From Beaufortia kweichowensis (taxonomy: Eukaryota > Chordata > Actinopteri > Cypriniformes > Gastromyzontidae): a DNA stretch of 64,000 nucleotides. The notes beneath the pieces are model-generated. The model did not search any database, was not told the DNA's origin, and saw only the letters and a list, made by a program, of their open reading frames with translations. Shown one piece after another: positions 14,198 to 26,300 of this stretch. The stretch covers positions 10,561,200 to 10,625,199 of the forward strand of contig CM032809.1 in the NCBI GenBank assembly GCA_019155185.1, read 5' to 3'. The translations under genes and the position numbers were made by a program. Each line of letters begins with the position of its first letter. Position 1 is the stretch's first letter.

Positions 14198-14203
14198 TTT
14201 ATT
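14198..14203 (-). terminator. meox2: Candidate meox2 poly(A) signal (distal)
   Basis: AATAAA on the minus strand, about 690 nt after the stop codon, in 'TTTGTAAATAAACAAAC'. A second AATAAA lies at 14579-14584, about 300 nt after the stop. Either could end the transcript, and there is no direct evidence for cleavage. Confidence 0.35.
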
Positions 14204-14889
14204 TACAAAGTAAATCAAATGTAAGTCCTTGCAGTCCTTCGGTACACTCTAGACAAAGCAAACGAAAATGACATCAATATTAGACAATGCATTAAAATGT
14301 TTATCAAAGCTCTACATACAATATTTTCAACCCATTTGAGTATAAGTTGTCACTATTTACAAACTTTGCTACAATTTGTCATGAATGGGGCTGTTTGGGT
14401 TTTTTTTTTAAATAAATGAAAAATAATACATATTCTGTGCTATCACAGATTATGTTTTTGTCTTCAGTAATCAGTGAATCTGTATAAATACAGTAGCAAT
14501 CAGTTATGGCAAAATAAAACAGTGCAAAAATCCTCTTCAAGGCACTCATGTGGAATGTTCACAACATTCTAACTTACATTTATTTACAACCTTCAAATTT
14601 AAAGTCACACATGAGCAAAACAGATAGTTTCCATTCACCCTCCAGTTTTTTATAAATTGAAAAGTGCGGCCACCTTTAAAGCCTTTCTGTTAGGTGCCGT
14701 GGGGGTTGAGCTCTGCTTCGTAACCCTACGAGCATCTGCTACACAGACCGGGAACGAACCCCAACCACTCCGAATGAAATAACAAAATAACAAAACATGG
14801 CCTGGAACAAGTTGTTAATTGCTTTCTGAGTACCAACATTGTTGATTCCTGAGGAATTTGGCAGGCTGTGACTGGGTGCGCCCCGGGCA

Positions 14890-17800
14890 TCATAAATGCG
14901 CATGCTCTGAGCTCTGGTCACTTTCATGACTGTCTTCCTCATTGCTTGGAGAGCCGATGGGATGGTGCAGACCCACTAAAGGGGAAAACTCAGAGGGTAA
15001 GAGAGTTCCTTTCTTTACGTTCACGAGTTCTTTCTCCCGGGCGGCGGCCCCCTGTTGTCCTCCCTTTACTCGTTTCCACTTCATTCTTCTGTTCTGGAAC
15101 CACACCTTTACCTGCATAAGGCAAATATTGTTAATGTGGAGTCACGTAAGTAAAGGTGATGTAATTTTTTTTCAATGTCTTTGCACACATTGAGCATACA
15201 CATAAAAATGCAACTACAGAACTCTGTCTTACACCATAATGGTATTTTGTGATAAGTGTCTGACTGTACTTTGTATTAATAAAAATTGCATTAATAAATA
15301 AATGGACAATTTTTTAATTTAATTTAAAATTGTAGTTATCTAAGAAAAAAGACGTCTGGTGACATGATCACATATAAAATGGCCATTATACAAAAATATC
15401 TGACCACATTATGCTGCAATTGGATCGAGCATGCCGGACAATCATGTAGTAAAATATAATACTATTCTATTAAATATAGTTTAGAGTAAAAATGCTATTG
15501 CACATATCATTTAAATGAGTAAATAATTAAGTGTTGTTTGCTCATTATGAAACTTAATTTTGGCAAAGCTAATAATAGTTTACAGTAGCCAACTAGACAC
15601 AATGTTTATAAGACTTTTTCGGTCTCTTAGCAACACAGATGTCCAAGATCTGCATCAGGGAAACTTAACGCCACTTTGTGGGAACGTGTGTTAGGGTGTG
15701 TGTTATGGCACTGTCCAGAAAGAGTTGGTCTGGCACTTACATGTAGACCCCCATTCTGAAACCACCATTATGCTTCTGGTATCAGATCAAACTCTGTGCT
15801 GTCTGTATCTGATTGAATGAGTTTTTCATAACAGACTTCTGCCAGCACATGCACATGATCGCAAACCAAGCAAACACCTCATGTGCACTGCAGGTAAAAA
15901 AGAGTTCTTCATCTCAATCTTTAAGTCACAGTGGTCGTATGTACTTCTGGCCACAATTTGTATGTTTTTCATCTGGAGCGTGGGAAGTTTGGTTGAGAAG
16001 TGATATGACTGGCTCGGGGGAATCTAGCGTTGGCTCTCTAGGCTATTTCCACCTGGTCTGTTATGTGCTGATTTAATACTCCACAGTCCCGCCTCCAATC
16101 CCTGACTCAACACTTTGCTCTGTATGTGCGTCTCCACTGGGATGATCGGGCTGCTGCCTATAACGGGTCAGATCGAATCTGGACAGTGTGGCGACATCCT
16201 GCCCCGCACCCATAACCAGACCTGATATGGCCACTATTTCTGGCTGAGATGGTTATTTTGGGAAGTTCAGTGCAGGTATTGCAGATTACATTACATGACA
16301 AAAAAGTTTTTCAGATGAAGTGTGTGAAATAAGAACTTTCACTAAAATTCTTTGTAGTGATAAATACGATTAGTTAATAATATACACAATCTTAATTGAT
16401 TTTACGATGATATCTTAATGAATTTTTTTTATTTTTTTTTTTTTTATTAATTTTTAATTTAATAAAAACTTTTGAACCAACAGATATTACATATAGTCCA
16501 AATGACAAAATATTAACTTAAATTATTCTCCTTAAAATTATTACATAACTTTGTGTCCCATTTATTGTATGCTCGCTATAATTTTCTCATTCATATTTTT
16601 TTAATATTTGATAAATTAATACTTTCATGATCAATAAAAGATATACACAAATGTCTCTTTTTAACTGTGCTATACAGCACCTGGCTGGCGTTAAATAAGT
16701 AAAATATTCTGCCTTGTGGAATATATGGAATAATCTGTAATTCAGACCCCTCATGCCAGTACTAAATGTAAAAAGTACTAAATTATTATTTTTTAAAAAA
16801 GGCAAACGTCTCTTACAAATTGTAATTGGAGTAAACTTTAATGCATGTAAAAAAGTGCATGCATGTAGCATGTCTATAGATACTCCTAAATGTCAGATAA
16901 TTACAAACAGCTTTAGAAAAACAGTAAGGACAGATGTTCAGAATTTGCTGTTTAAGATCCGAGATCAACCCACGTCTACAGATTTATTGGATCTGCGCTG
17001 AGAGTCATTAGGAAGCAATTGTGAGTAGGAAGAGAAAAGTGATTCAAACAGAACGATTCAAATCCTAGGTGAGTTATTTATACAGATTCATTTCAGGTCA
17101 GGACACTGACACTACAGTGATCTCATGAATGACTGTGTGAAATGTGCGGTTACCTTAAATAAAGTCAATGTTTAAAATGTCTGAAATATAAAGGCAGAAT
17201 GTACTGCAATGCTAAAGAATGCCATTTGTTTTCATTCTTTTCTAATTTTACCAGGAGCTAAATGGAAATGTATATAAAGGGTTTCTCAAAGGTTTCAGTT
17301 CACCCCTTCATATCACTTGTGTAGTCAACTTATGCAAATAAAAAAATGTTTTAGCCAATAAAAGTGTCAATGTGACATTTCCCAGTAACATGTGAAAACA
17401 GGCTGATCAACATACTTGTCTCTCCGTGAGGTCAAGGTTGACAGCGATTTCGTAGCGTCTGAGCCGTGTCAGATAGTTGTGGTGAGCAAACTCCGATTCC
17501 AGTTCTCGAATCTGCTCCTTGGTGAACGCCGTGCGCTCCTTTCTGGGTTTACTGCTCACATCTGACTTATAGCTCCCATCCTGTGAATCTGAAATGAAAA
17601 ACAGATCACTCTCCAGCTGCTGCAAATGCACAGAAAAGAGGTAGAAAAAAAGGAGGAAAAATAAGATGGTGTGATAAAGGTCTAAAAGAAATAAAAGAAC
17701 AAAAATAAAAATGAAAGTGGAACAATTTGGATTGTCAGTCACCCTTTATTATGGCGATATGGTCCTGGGGTTTCGGGCCATGAAAGAAGCATGGGCACTT

Positions 17801-20800
17801 AAATCTGTCCTGAATCAACAGGCTTTCTTTCACACTCTCCAACAATCAGATCAATTTTCTTTCGGTTTTCCAAACACTGCTCCATTCACAGAATATATAA
17901 AACTATACCCAAAAAATAATAAAATTCAAGTGCTTGACAGTTATTATAGAAGCTTCTATTAACATGCTGTATAAAGTTCTAGTTTAATGTGTCTTTACTA
18001 TTAAGGTCAAATTTATCTGTAAATGTTGGTGCTTGAAATAATTCATTAAAAGAAATTATGCAAAATAGAAAATTTATCCAAAGGTGCAGGATGAAATCTT
18101 TAGGCCATTTTCCATCTTTTTAAAACAGTTTTAAAACTGTTTTGAAGCAATGAAGAAGAGAGAAAAATGTAATGGGTTTTTATAAATATTCCATGAATTG
18201 GTTTAAAAACATCTATAAAAACAGTTAAAATATTTATATTGGGGTATTTTTGGGCCTTTTTGATTAAACACTATGGTGTGAAAAAACATTGAATAGCATT
18301 AATATCATTAATAACTTTGTGTACTGCATAGTTTTTTTATTTTCAAATATTTTAGTGTTTATAATATGAATGCTTTGACAAATAACAGCAAGAAAATGAA
18401 TAAAGAATAGAAAATCTTAAAAGGATAAAAAATAAGAATATGTTTCAATGGATATTTTTCAGCTTGCCATTCGGGGACGAGTGTGATTTAGATGTTTAAT
18501 CTTTAGCTCCTTTGAAAGAAGTTTAGAAAAACAACTGCTCTATAAAGCCAAGATTTTTACAATACACAAGATTATGAGCTTTGAAGATCATATTTTATCT
18601 CCAGCATCATCTGAAGTATAATCTGAAGTGCCTGTCATTGCAACATCTCGACATATGACGTGGGTCTAAATGAAAACCACACTGCTTTTAATAACTGCCA
18701 GCAGAGTGACGAATAAAATTAGATTTGGTATAAAGGCACGCTGAGTGCCAACAGGAACCTTCTGGAAATTTCTACCAGCATATCCATCAATCTGCTTTCA
18801 TGCCATAAATTACAGGCACCTGGATGAACAGCTAAACTGACAAGTACAGTTTAAGCAAAAGCAATTGAACAACTGTACAAGTCAGTCCATGTTGTTATTT
18901 GACGTTCAAACGCAAATTGTATTTTAGCTATTCTTTTGAGCGTTGTATCATTGTACAACCAATTTTCTCCTTTGTCTATATCCCTGGTACATTACTTTAC
19001 TTACCAGGTGTGATACTTCTATTGTTCTTGAAATTTGAGGGCCAGATTTTGTATAAAAGTCTCCATCTGCAGCTCTAACTGTTCTCCCCAGTCATAAACA
19101 GTGTGCCTGTGTTTGGGGGGTATCAAAAGCGCAGCTGTGGGCAGTGTGCGCGTTTAACAGCAGGCTTCACCTGTGGGCTATTAAAGACCTGAGGGTAAAT
19201 GCCACAGTGACTTACACCAGTGAGACTGATGAGAGAAAGACACAGGGCAGCCCGTTATTACAATCCACTGCGCTCTGCTCACCCATGAGCCTGTAATGTT
19301 TGCTTTTTATTTCATTCCTCTAAAATTCATTTACATTTAACAAATAACTGATATGGAAAGCAAAGAAATATCTTTCTGATCAGTCTTGAGCTTGAGTTTG
19401 AATTTGAGATTTGGGGATCACGGACTGATTAAAACCAAGTGTGTGTGAATTAAGATCTAAATGTCAAATGTGTAAAAAAAAATGTAAATCACACAGTTTG
19501 TAATGTTTTCATATTATTATTATCTTGTCCAGTTTAAGATTAATTGCGATTTATGTTAATAATACTGTTGTATTATTGGGGGTAGTTAAACATCATGGAT
19601 GATAGTATACAAAGATCTTATTTACACTAATCTACACAGAGAAAACTATTAGATTACTATTTAACTCTATTTCTACTCTAACTCTATTTAATTAATTTCT
19701 ATTTCTACCTACAATCTACAATTTAAATTATATAAATGTTGCCTTTCTTGATATTTCTTGTTGTTGTTTTAAATATTTGTCTTTATTATTATTTATTAAA
19801 ATAATTTATTTCTAGATATTGAAAATAAATCAGATTGTAAAAATTGCTAAACATATGATTTAACGTGCTCAAATTTTTCAGTATATTTTTCCTTTATTAA
19901 TTTTCACACTAAATTAAAAATCTCATTGTGTCTTGAAATGTGACACAACTAAAACACACCCAATATTAAGGCCAGATTAAGCAAGATTAAGCAAGATTAG
20001 ACAAAATATACCGCACAATGATAACAAAGAAAGAAGATTTTCCATTTTGTTAAATTATCTTTGAATAAAATGCTGTATTACTAATAAAAGTACATTCTCA
20101 ACATAATCTTACTATTTAATTAGCCAGTCAAAATACATTTAAATTGTATACTTTGATGATAATTTGGAACTTTTATGATTATTTGTTTTAAGTATATGAA
20201 TTTTTGTAAACTTAAACTATTCAAAATGTCAATAAACAAAAAACTGTTCAATTAACAGTAACAAAATTACACATCACAAATTCACCAACTGAAGAAGGAA
20301 ACATGGTGAACACACCTGAACTGTCGCTCTTTCCTTTGCTATTCCGTCGCTCTGGTTCAGCACTCGTCATGGTATGTCTCCCAAATTCGCCTGACGCACA
20401 TGACACCCTAGAGGGGTCACTACCAGCTAGCGTTGGGTTTCCCGTGCACAGGCCCTGTGAACCTGCTCCTCCTGAGCTGCACAGTTCTGGCGCAGCAGGT
20501 TCAGGGTGAGGCAGGCAGAGGCCGTGACGGTCACCGCCGATTGAGGGCATCTGAGGAACATGCCAGGCGGGCTGATGCTGTGAGTGATGTGGATGCTGTG
20601 AAGTGGAGTGAACTCTGTGATGAGGTCCTGCAAAGTTGGCTTCGTCTCCGCCGTAGCTGCAGGGCGGCGAGGGTCCCGGCAGGTCGGGGTAGGAGATGTG
20701 ATCGGAGCGGCCGTGCAAAGCCAGAGAGGACTGCGTGAACGCTGGGTGCAGGGCTTGGGCCGGTGCGTGAGGGCTCCGCAGACATCCGAACAGAGAGTGA

Positions 20801-20805
20801 TCCAT
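14890..20805 (-). CDS. meox2: Mesenchyme homeobox 2 (Meox2/Gax) transcription factor
   Basis: Nuclear homeodomain factor; in vertebrates the family acts in somite patterning, limb muscle and vascular smooth muscle/endothelium. Three coding exons on the minus strand: 20316-20805, 17416-17588, 14890-15111, joined at TCAG|GTGTGT, CAA|GTATGT and matching CAG acceptors, giving 294 aa (human about 304). The start MDHSLFGCLRSPHA matches the family N-terminus and has a strong context (AAAATGG). Residues about 55-85 are His-rich but without the long poly-His run of mammals. The homeodomain spans about P178-K237 (RKERTAFTKEQIRELE to VKVWFQNRRMKWKR). The second intron cuts it between homeodomain positions 44 and 45. 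The C-terminus keeps the Meox2-type KKGTLLPSE and the final SSEHAHL. A TATA box lies about 410 bp upstream of the ATG. Fish have two co-orthologues; I cannot say whether this is the a or b copy. Confidence 0.97.
15112..17415 (-). other. meox2: meox2 intron 2
   Basis: AT-rich intron with standard ends. It contains poly-T/A stretches around 16.43 kb and one unique-looking, slightly GC-raised patch at about 15.65-16.26 kb (several TAATGA/TGATTT homeodomain-like words). No additional coding exon or mobile element was recognised. Confidence 0.8.
18122..18143. repeat. Perfect 22-bp palindrome
   Basis: 'AAAACAGTTTT' is followed directly by its reverse complement 'AAAACTGTTTT'. It lies in meox2 intron 1; no function is inferred. 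Confidence 0.9.
19010..19300. promoter_or_regulatory. Candidate intronic enhancer of meox2
   Basis: Unique sequence of balanced composition inside AT-rich intron 1. It carries several E-box-like words (CAGGTG, CAGCTG, CACCTG) and 'TATCAAAAGCGCAGCTGTGG'. E-box clusters would fit regulation in myogenic mesoderm, but E-boxes are common by chance. No conservation data are available here. Confidence 0.3.
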
Positions 20806-21214
20806 TTTCCTGTAGATCCACACAACTCTTTGAAAGTGCCTCCGTGTGCACGCAGGGATCACACGTGAGTTGGAAAAAGGGGGAAGCCAAAAACCTTAAA
20901 ATCACAAGGCTGTTCCTCAAGCGCCTCTCACCTCGCACCCGTGGCTCCCGTAGTCCAGGAGTCAGCAGCGAGAGGAAGAGGGAGCGGGTGGCGATGAAAG
21001 AAAAGGCCTCTGGTAATCCTGAGCATGCAGCCTCGTTGCCAGGTGGAGAGAGGGTAAACACACACAGCCTGCAAGAGGAAGCTCGGGTGACAGACGGGAG
21101 AGAGAAAGACAGAGCGCTCTGGGCCCGACTGGATACTGTGCTCGTAGAGAAGTGCAGTTGGAGAAAGGGAACGAGGCAGGGAGGGGGGAAAACGGAGGTG
21201 GTGGAGAAATGAAT

Positions 21215-21225
21215 GTTATATATAG
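21215..21225 (-). promoter_or_regulatory. meox2: meox2 TATA box
   Basis: The minus-strand sequence 'CCTATATATAACAT' is a near-consensus TATA box in a locally GC-rich region. It would place the transcription start near 21185-21195 and give a 5' untranslated region of about 385 nt before the ATG at 20805. Start site inferred, not observed. Confidence 0.6.
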
Positions 21226-22889
21226 GGCGTAACATGAGAGGGAGGTTGGGTCGCAGGCTCCTCGCTACTGACCACATGCATGCGATCTTCCTCCAGAAAA
21301 GCAAGGTACAATAAATCTGAGGCCAGCCAAGAAGTTCCGGGCTCACGAAAACAGGGGGTGATATTTTGGACTTGGGCGATCTGACCCCACTGAGAGTTTT
21401 TCTAAGAAATGAGTTGCGTAAGCAAGTGAAGTGTGAAGTGTGGGTGTCTTAAGGGGTGGAGCAGAGGATGGGGTGCAGGGTTTTGGGGCGACTGCAGCTC
21501 GAATCTCTAATCTGTCAGTGTGTTTACTGAAGTGTGCATAAACTGAGGTCGCCCAAAATCATCACATTTTTAGTATTATTTTTGAAGAAGAAAATGATCC
21601 AACCAAATGTAAGATTTGATTAAGAATACAAAGAATATTTGCATTTATATTTGCATAAGATCAACACAACATTACTGCTGAAATTGCTTGTATTTTGGAT
21701 AAAACTTTATTGAGTTCTCTGTTGTATTTTAATTAAAAGGCATTAATCATTTCATACTGACAGCCACAAAAGTCTGTCTACCCTCCACTAACTCCGAAGA
21801 AAATCTATAACTAATCCAAATGACACACTGGAGCGTCTGTTGCAGGCATAAAGTGACATGGAGATTTCTATAAATCTGTCTAACTATGGATACACAGCAG
21901 TGTAATTCATAGCTTGTGCAGTTGCATGAAAATAGTTTTAAGACGATATAGATGCTGTGCACTTTTTTAAATGGAAAAGCATATTTATGTCCCAGAATGC
22001 TCAATGAAACAGAAAACTTTTTGAATGGGCCTATTGCTTTTCTCGAATGAGATGAGAACTGAGAACTCATTAAATGTTTCAAAGCGTTGGAGAAACAGTT
22101 CATATTTTAATGAATGTAACTGACAACAAAAACAATTTTACTGACATTTGTTCAGTTTTCATACTGTAATATGAAGCTGGTTCAAAGGTTGGAATAGTTT
22201 TTAATTTCATTTTATAGTTTTTTGGAACCACAGTAAAATTGTGCCGTGTAGAAATCATAAAGGGTTTTATTTTTATTGTGGCAAAAGTGTTGCTTATAAA
22301 AAGGCAATGACTGGCATTTCAAAATTTTAATTCAGTTTCAGATTTCAGTCATTAAAATTCTGTGTAGTGTTTATTATTTTTAGAACATTTTTCTAAATTT
22401 TTCGTTGAAAAATATAGTACCTTAAAATTCTGAATTTCAGAAAATAACTTGAATTAATAATGCAGCACTTTTTGTGCAACTAAAAAATTTGTTGTACCTT
22501 TAAACATTCATTCATTTAACACAACCTTTACCAAATCACAATACAGCCATAACTTTGCAATTAAATGACTTTAGTCGTAAAGAGCTCAGAATTATTCTTG
22601 ACCACTGTCAAATAAGTCTTGCACACTGTCTTTTACTTTCACAACAACCTCCCAATGCATATAGATGACTGTGCCGAACCAAACACGCACATAAGCTTTA
22701 ACCAGAAGAGGAAATTAGGTTCATTTTAAAGGGAAATGACTTTAGCAGACCACCAAAATCCAATGTGGGTCTTACAACACTTTTCTCCCTCCGTTTGGAC
22801 AGACTGCTTGTCCAGTGGTCCTGTATTAAGCTTCAAAAGAAAATATAGTGTTTATTTAACAAATTAGGCCAATTAGACATTATGTAAAG

Positions 22890-23290
22890 TAATCTCTGAG
22901 CAGAGCCCCTGGGTGCGTATTAATGTTCATATGGTTTCAGTTTTAGCCTCGGAGCCTGAGTCATGTCATTGCCCCAGGCCCCCCCAGCGGTTACACGAGC
23001 CTCTCTTTCTTTCCTCTTCGAGCCCTTTCCTTTCCCCTCTCGGTGGGTCCGAAGACCTAAGCCTCTGTAATAGGTGTCTGCTAATTTGACAGGTCTCCAG
23101 GGAGAAGAAATTTTCTGCAGGTGAGTCCTCTTACCTGGAGGCCAATTATTTAAAGTGTGAGTGACACAAGGTGATGCTTGTCTAACACGTTATGCTTATT
23201 AGATTTTGTTGGATTTTGAGGGGCCCTCGAACCTGCTTGTGTCAATCAGATGTGTGGGAGACTACCACCAGGAAGATGAATATTTAAATG
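22890..23290. promoter_or_regulatory. Candidate upstream regulatory element of meox2
   Basis: A unique GC-raised block about 1.7-2.1 kb upstream of the inferred meox2 start. It includes 'CCCCAGGCCCCCCCAGCGG', 'AATTTGACAGGTCTCCAGGG' and TGACAGGT/CAGGTGAGT words, and contrasts sharply with the AT-rich flanks. No open frame with splice partners is present. Composition and distance suggest a proximal enhancer; this is inference. Confidence 0.35.
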
Positions 23291-25324
23291 ATCAAATATT
23301 ACAATACAGTAGTGCTTTTGTCGTTTTGTAAGTATGTGAGCATTTCGAATAATAATTTTAGTGTAGATATGTCTATTGTTTTGTCTGCGTATTTGACTGT
23401 AGCAATTTCACACTCTTTACATTAGCTTTTTAATGATTCATGATTTTTAATAGCTGAGTAGAAACATAGATTAAACCTCTAACTCTGTTAACTTTTTTTG
23501 CCAGAATCCAGAAAAACATTTCTAATTGGTAGTCTTTTAGATGCTCGAAATGGGTTTGGTGTGCTTTTTGTAATGTATGTGATGTGTTTTACAGTAACAG
23601 ACACAGACTGAGAAAACACAGGGCCCTCAGAAATCTCTGTTATGCTTGAGTTACTTTACTGGGCGGCAGTGCAATTCTTTGCAAGAACTATATATAGCTA
23701 TTAAACATCAAAAACTTTTTTAAAGTATCAGACAGATCATATACATTCTTAAACGCTTTGATATTTCTTTGATTTGATATTAATAAGCTTCAATAAAATT
23801 ACTGTTATATACAATAAGTGCAATAAAATCTCACAATGAAAGTTTAAGATAAAAATATGCAATATAAAAAGAACAATGTTTTGTTAATCTGAGGGGTTAA
23901 TGTTATAACAAAGAAAATTATCATCAAAACAATTTAAGTGAAAATTGAAATGAAATTAACATGGATTTAGGAATTTTGTGTAAAGTGCCTCTTTTGCTTT
24001 AAAAACGCATGCACGAGAGCTGGTTGTCAATAGATTAAAGTGTGTGATTCAAGTGAATTTTAGTTAACACCAAAGTTAGCATCAAAAGTTTTTATATTAA
24101 TTAGTGCTGTATGTTAATTTACACCTTAACATTTTTGCTTATAATTTTTTTAAATTGTGAAACTTAATTAAAGTTTAAATTACATTTTGAACCCCAGTTT
24201 TAAAGTGTATTCTTTTGGACCCCATTGTTTTATGTATTTATATTTTAAGAAATATTAACATTTGTTCCTGTATTTTTAAAAAGCAATACATTCTTTAACA
24301 AAAGTCAGTAAAGATTCCTTAATGTTTTGCATGACATTCATGATGGATGCTTTAATTTATTTCTATTTAGTTATACAAATTTTTTTGTGCTAATAAATTG
24401 ATAAATCATTGAATCATGAATTATATAAATTGAGTTGCCCAACTTGCAGGCTTTTACATTTGCTACAATAACAAAATTATAATCTGAAATAAAAATCAAA
24501 CATTAAAACATATTAAAGTAAGTTTCTAATCAAAGTTTGATCTTAAAACTTAAAAAGCAAACAGTGACGGAGGGTTTGTGTGTCCTGAGCCAGACTCTCT
24601 GATTGAGTTTACAGAGTCAATCTGTTTGCTCTCATGACACGAGCTGAGACTAATGCCTTCCATGCCGTGTCTACACTGTGTCAGTGCCTTTAAAACTGAG
24701 TTTGTTTCTATTAGCCACAAAAAAGCAATACTGCCATATATTAGCAGGCGAAAATAAAAAAGCTTTACCTACAGTGTGACATGTTTTAATAGAAATAATT
24801 CTTAAAGGTTGACATCTAATGATTTAATGCCTTCCCCACTTTTTAAAGTTGTTCAAATGGCCAAGATGGCCACTGGATTTAATTTTTTTTCTATGTGGGT
24901 TACTAACTTATTTCTCTAACCTACAGTTTTTTATGCCGCCAAACTGAAGCATCTGATGATTTTCATGTGCATGATTTAAGCAGACACACACTCGCTATAT
25001 ATTACTTACCGGGAATGTTCAGCACGTCACGCTGCCACAGCATCAATCATAAAAAAAATTGAATGTGCCTTGATCATTCATGTTCATTATTGAAATACAG
25101 ACCATGTAGTCATGGCCACCAGAACACACATACCAAACTATAGAGGACACATTACCTCATTGCTCTTCACTGTTACTCTACAGAGAGTTTTCTGCAGAGA
25201 TTTACAGATCTTGCTACTAACTTACTCAGAAAGTTGATTGTTAGTGCTGAGGACTTATGCATAGGAATAAGCAACCATCTGAGATATGTGTTGGGATATT
25301 TCCTAACATTATTACCGCATGTTC

Positions 25325-25392
25325 CTGTAGCTCAGTTAAAGCATTGTGTTAGCAGCACAGAGGTCATGGGTTTCATTCATAAAAAGCCAGTT
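25325..25392 (+). repeat. tRNA-derived SINE head, truncated
   Basis: A tRNA-like 'TGTAGCTCAGTTAAAGCATT' (A box) is followed by 'GCACAGAGGTCATGGGTTTC' (B-box region), the same head as in the copies at 1.1 kb and 57.2 kb. The 3' tail is missing. Too diverged to be a real tRNA gene: the acceptor stem does not pair. Confidence 0.7.
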
Positions 25393-26019
25393 AAACAATG
25401 GCTTTCACAATATCTGCTTGATAGTAAGGCTTTGTTCACACAGAAGGCTATTTTTTTTTTCACTAAACAGATCTGAGATCTGTTGGTTGTCTTAACAACA
25501 AAATAATACCCAGCACTCACTAAACAAAAATTTTAGAATCCTCATCCAAACCACTTCAATATGTTTGAAATCTTTAACTTTTAGTTTCTGTTCTCTCTCT
25601 TTCCACAACTACTCTTTTATGGCTCTTAGCTTTGTGCTGTACTCATCACCACAGCAACCGATGTAGATATATCCTATCTTACACTGCATTGTTTGAGCAA
25701 ACGGATCCGATTTCATTACTTGAAAATTGAAAATCTGCATGGCTGCAGAATGAACAAAAATCTGAGAAGAACATACCGCATACAGATAATTGATAAACAT
25801 GAACCCAAACGTATTTCAAAAGATAAAGATAGATGCTTTCTTCATCCAGTTACCGGTGTTTGCACCTGCAAATCATGTCTCTTTAAACAGCCTACCAACA
25901 CGGACTAAACGCCTCATTCATCCAGCTAATGACTGCTTGCGTTTTTTACCACGTTCAGCTTTTGTTGTTCTGTAATCAGGATGTAATCGACTATTGTGGG
26001 CCTCCGAGCACTAATTGTA

Positions 26020-26300
26020 TTTGAGGATTAAGTGTAAACATCATGTGCGGCTGGCACCATCCTGCTGTACCAATGCTGGAGCCTTTAAACATGTGAGCTG
26101 CTACACAAAAACCACAATCACATTGCGCTGAACACACCATTTTCTTTATTAATGAGCCGTGTCGCACCGCCATGCCATGTTTACGTGGAAAACGGTTCAC
26201 CTCTTGCGGGCTCTGATTAATCTGGATGAAAAAAGGGGAAAGAGCAAACCGCAAATGTAACACACACCATCCCTCTCTGTCTTGTTTAAGCTGTATACAA
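26020..26300. promoter_or_regulatory. Candidate regulatory island
   Basis: Unique sequence of balanced composition in the meox2-sostdc1 desert. It contains homeodomain-type cores (CTAATTGT, TTATTAATGAG, CTGATTAATCTG) and CpG-bearing segments such as 'CGTGTCGCACCGCC'. Open frames across it lack the features of exons. Enhancer status is speculative. Confidence 0.28.

Larger units (their letters stand above)
17589..20315 (-). other. meox2: meox2 intron 1
   Basis: The intron interrupts codon 164 (phase 1) at the edge of the N-terminal region. Mostly AT-rich. A perfect 22-bp palindrome lies at 18122-18143, and two unique patches of balanced composition, about 18560-18870 and 19010-19300, stand out as candidate intronic regulatory DNA. 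No further exon was seen. Confidence 0.8.

Noticed and set aside
20806..20862. A longer Meox2 N-terminus upstream of MDHSLFG
   Set aside because: The in-frame extension would start at GTG, not ATG, and adds residues not found in the family. The ATG at 20805 has a strong context and a conserved N-terminus.
20531..21346. A 271-codon open frame on the minus strand across the meox2 promoter, 5' untranslated region and exon 1
   Set aside because: It is out of frame with the recognisable meox2 protein, starts upstream of the inferred transcription start, and overlaps other open frames in the same GC-rich DNA. Composition explains it.
25325..25392. Possible tRNA gene
   Set aside because: Only A- and B-box-like words are present; there is no pairing acceptor stem and the body continues like the SINE copies elsewhere.
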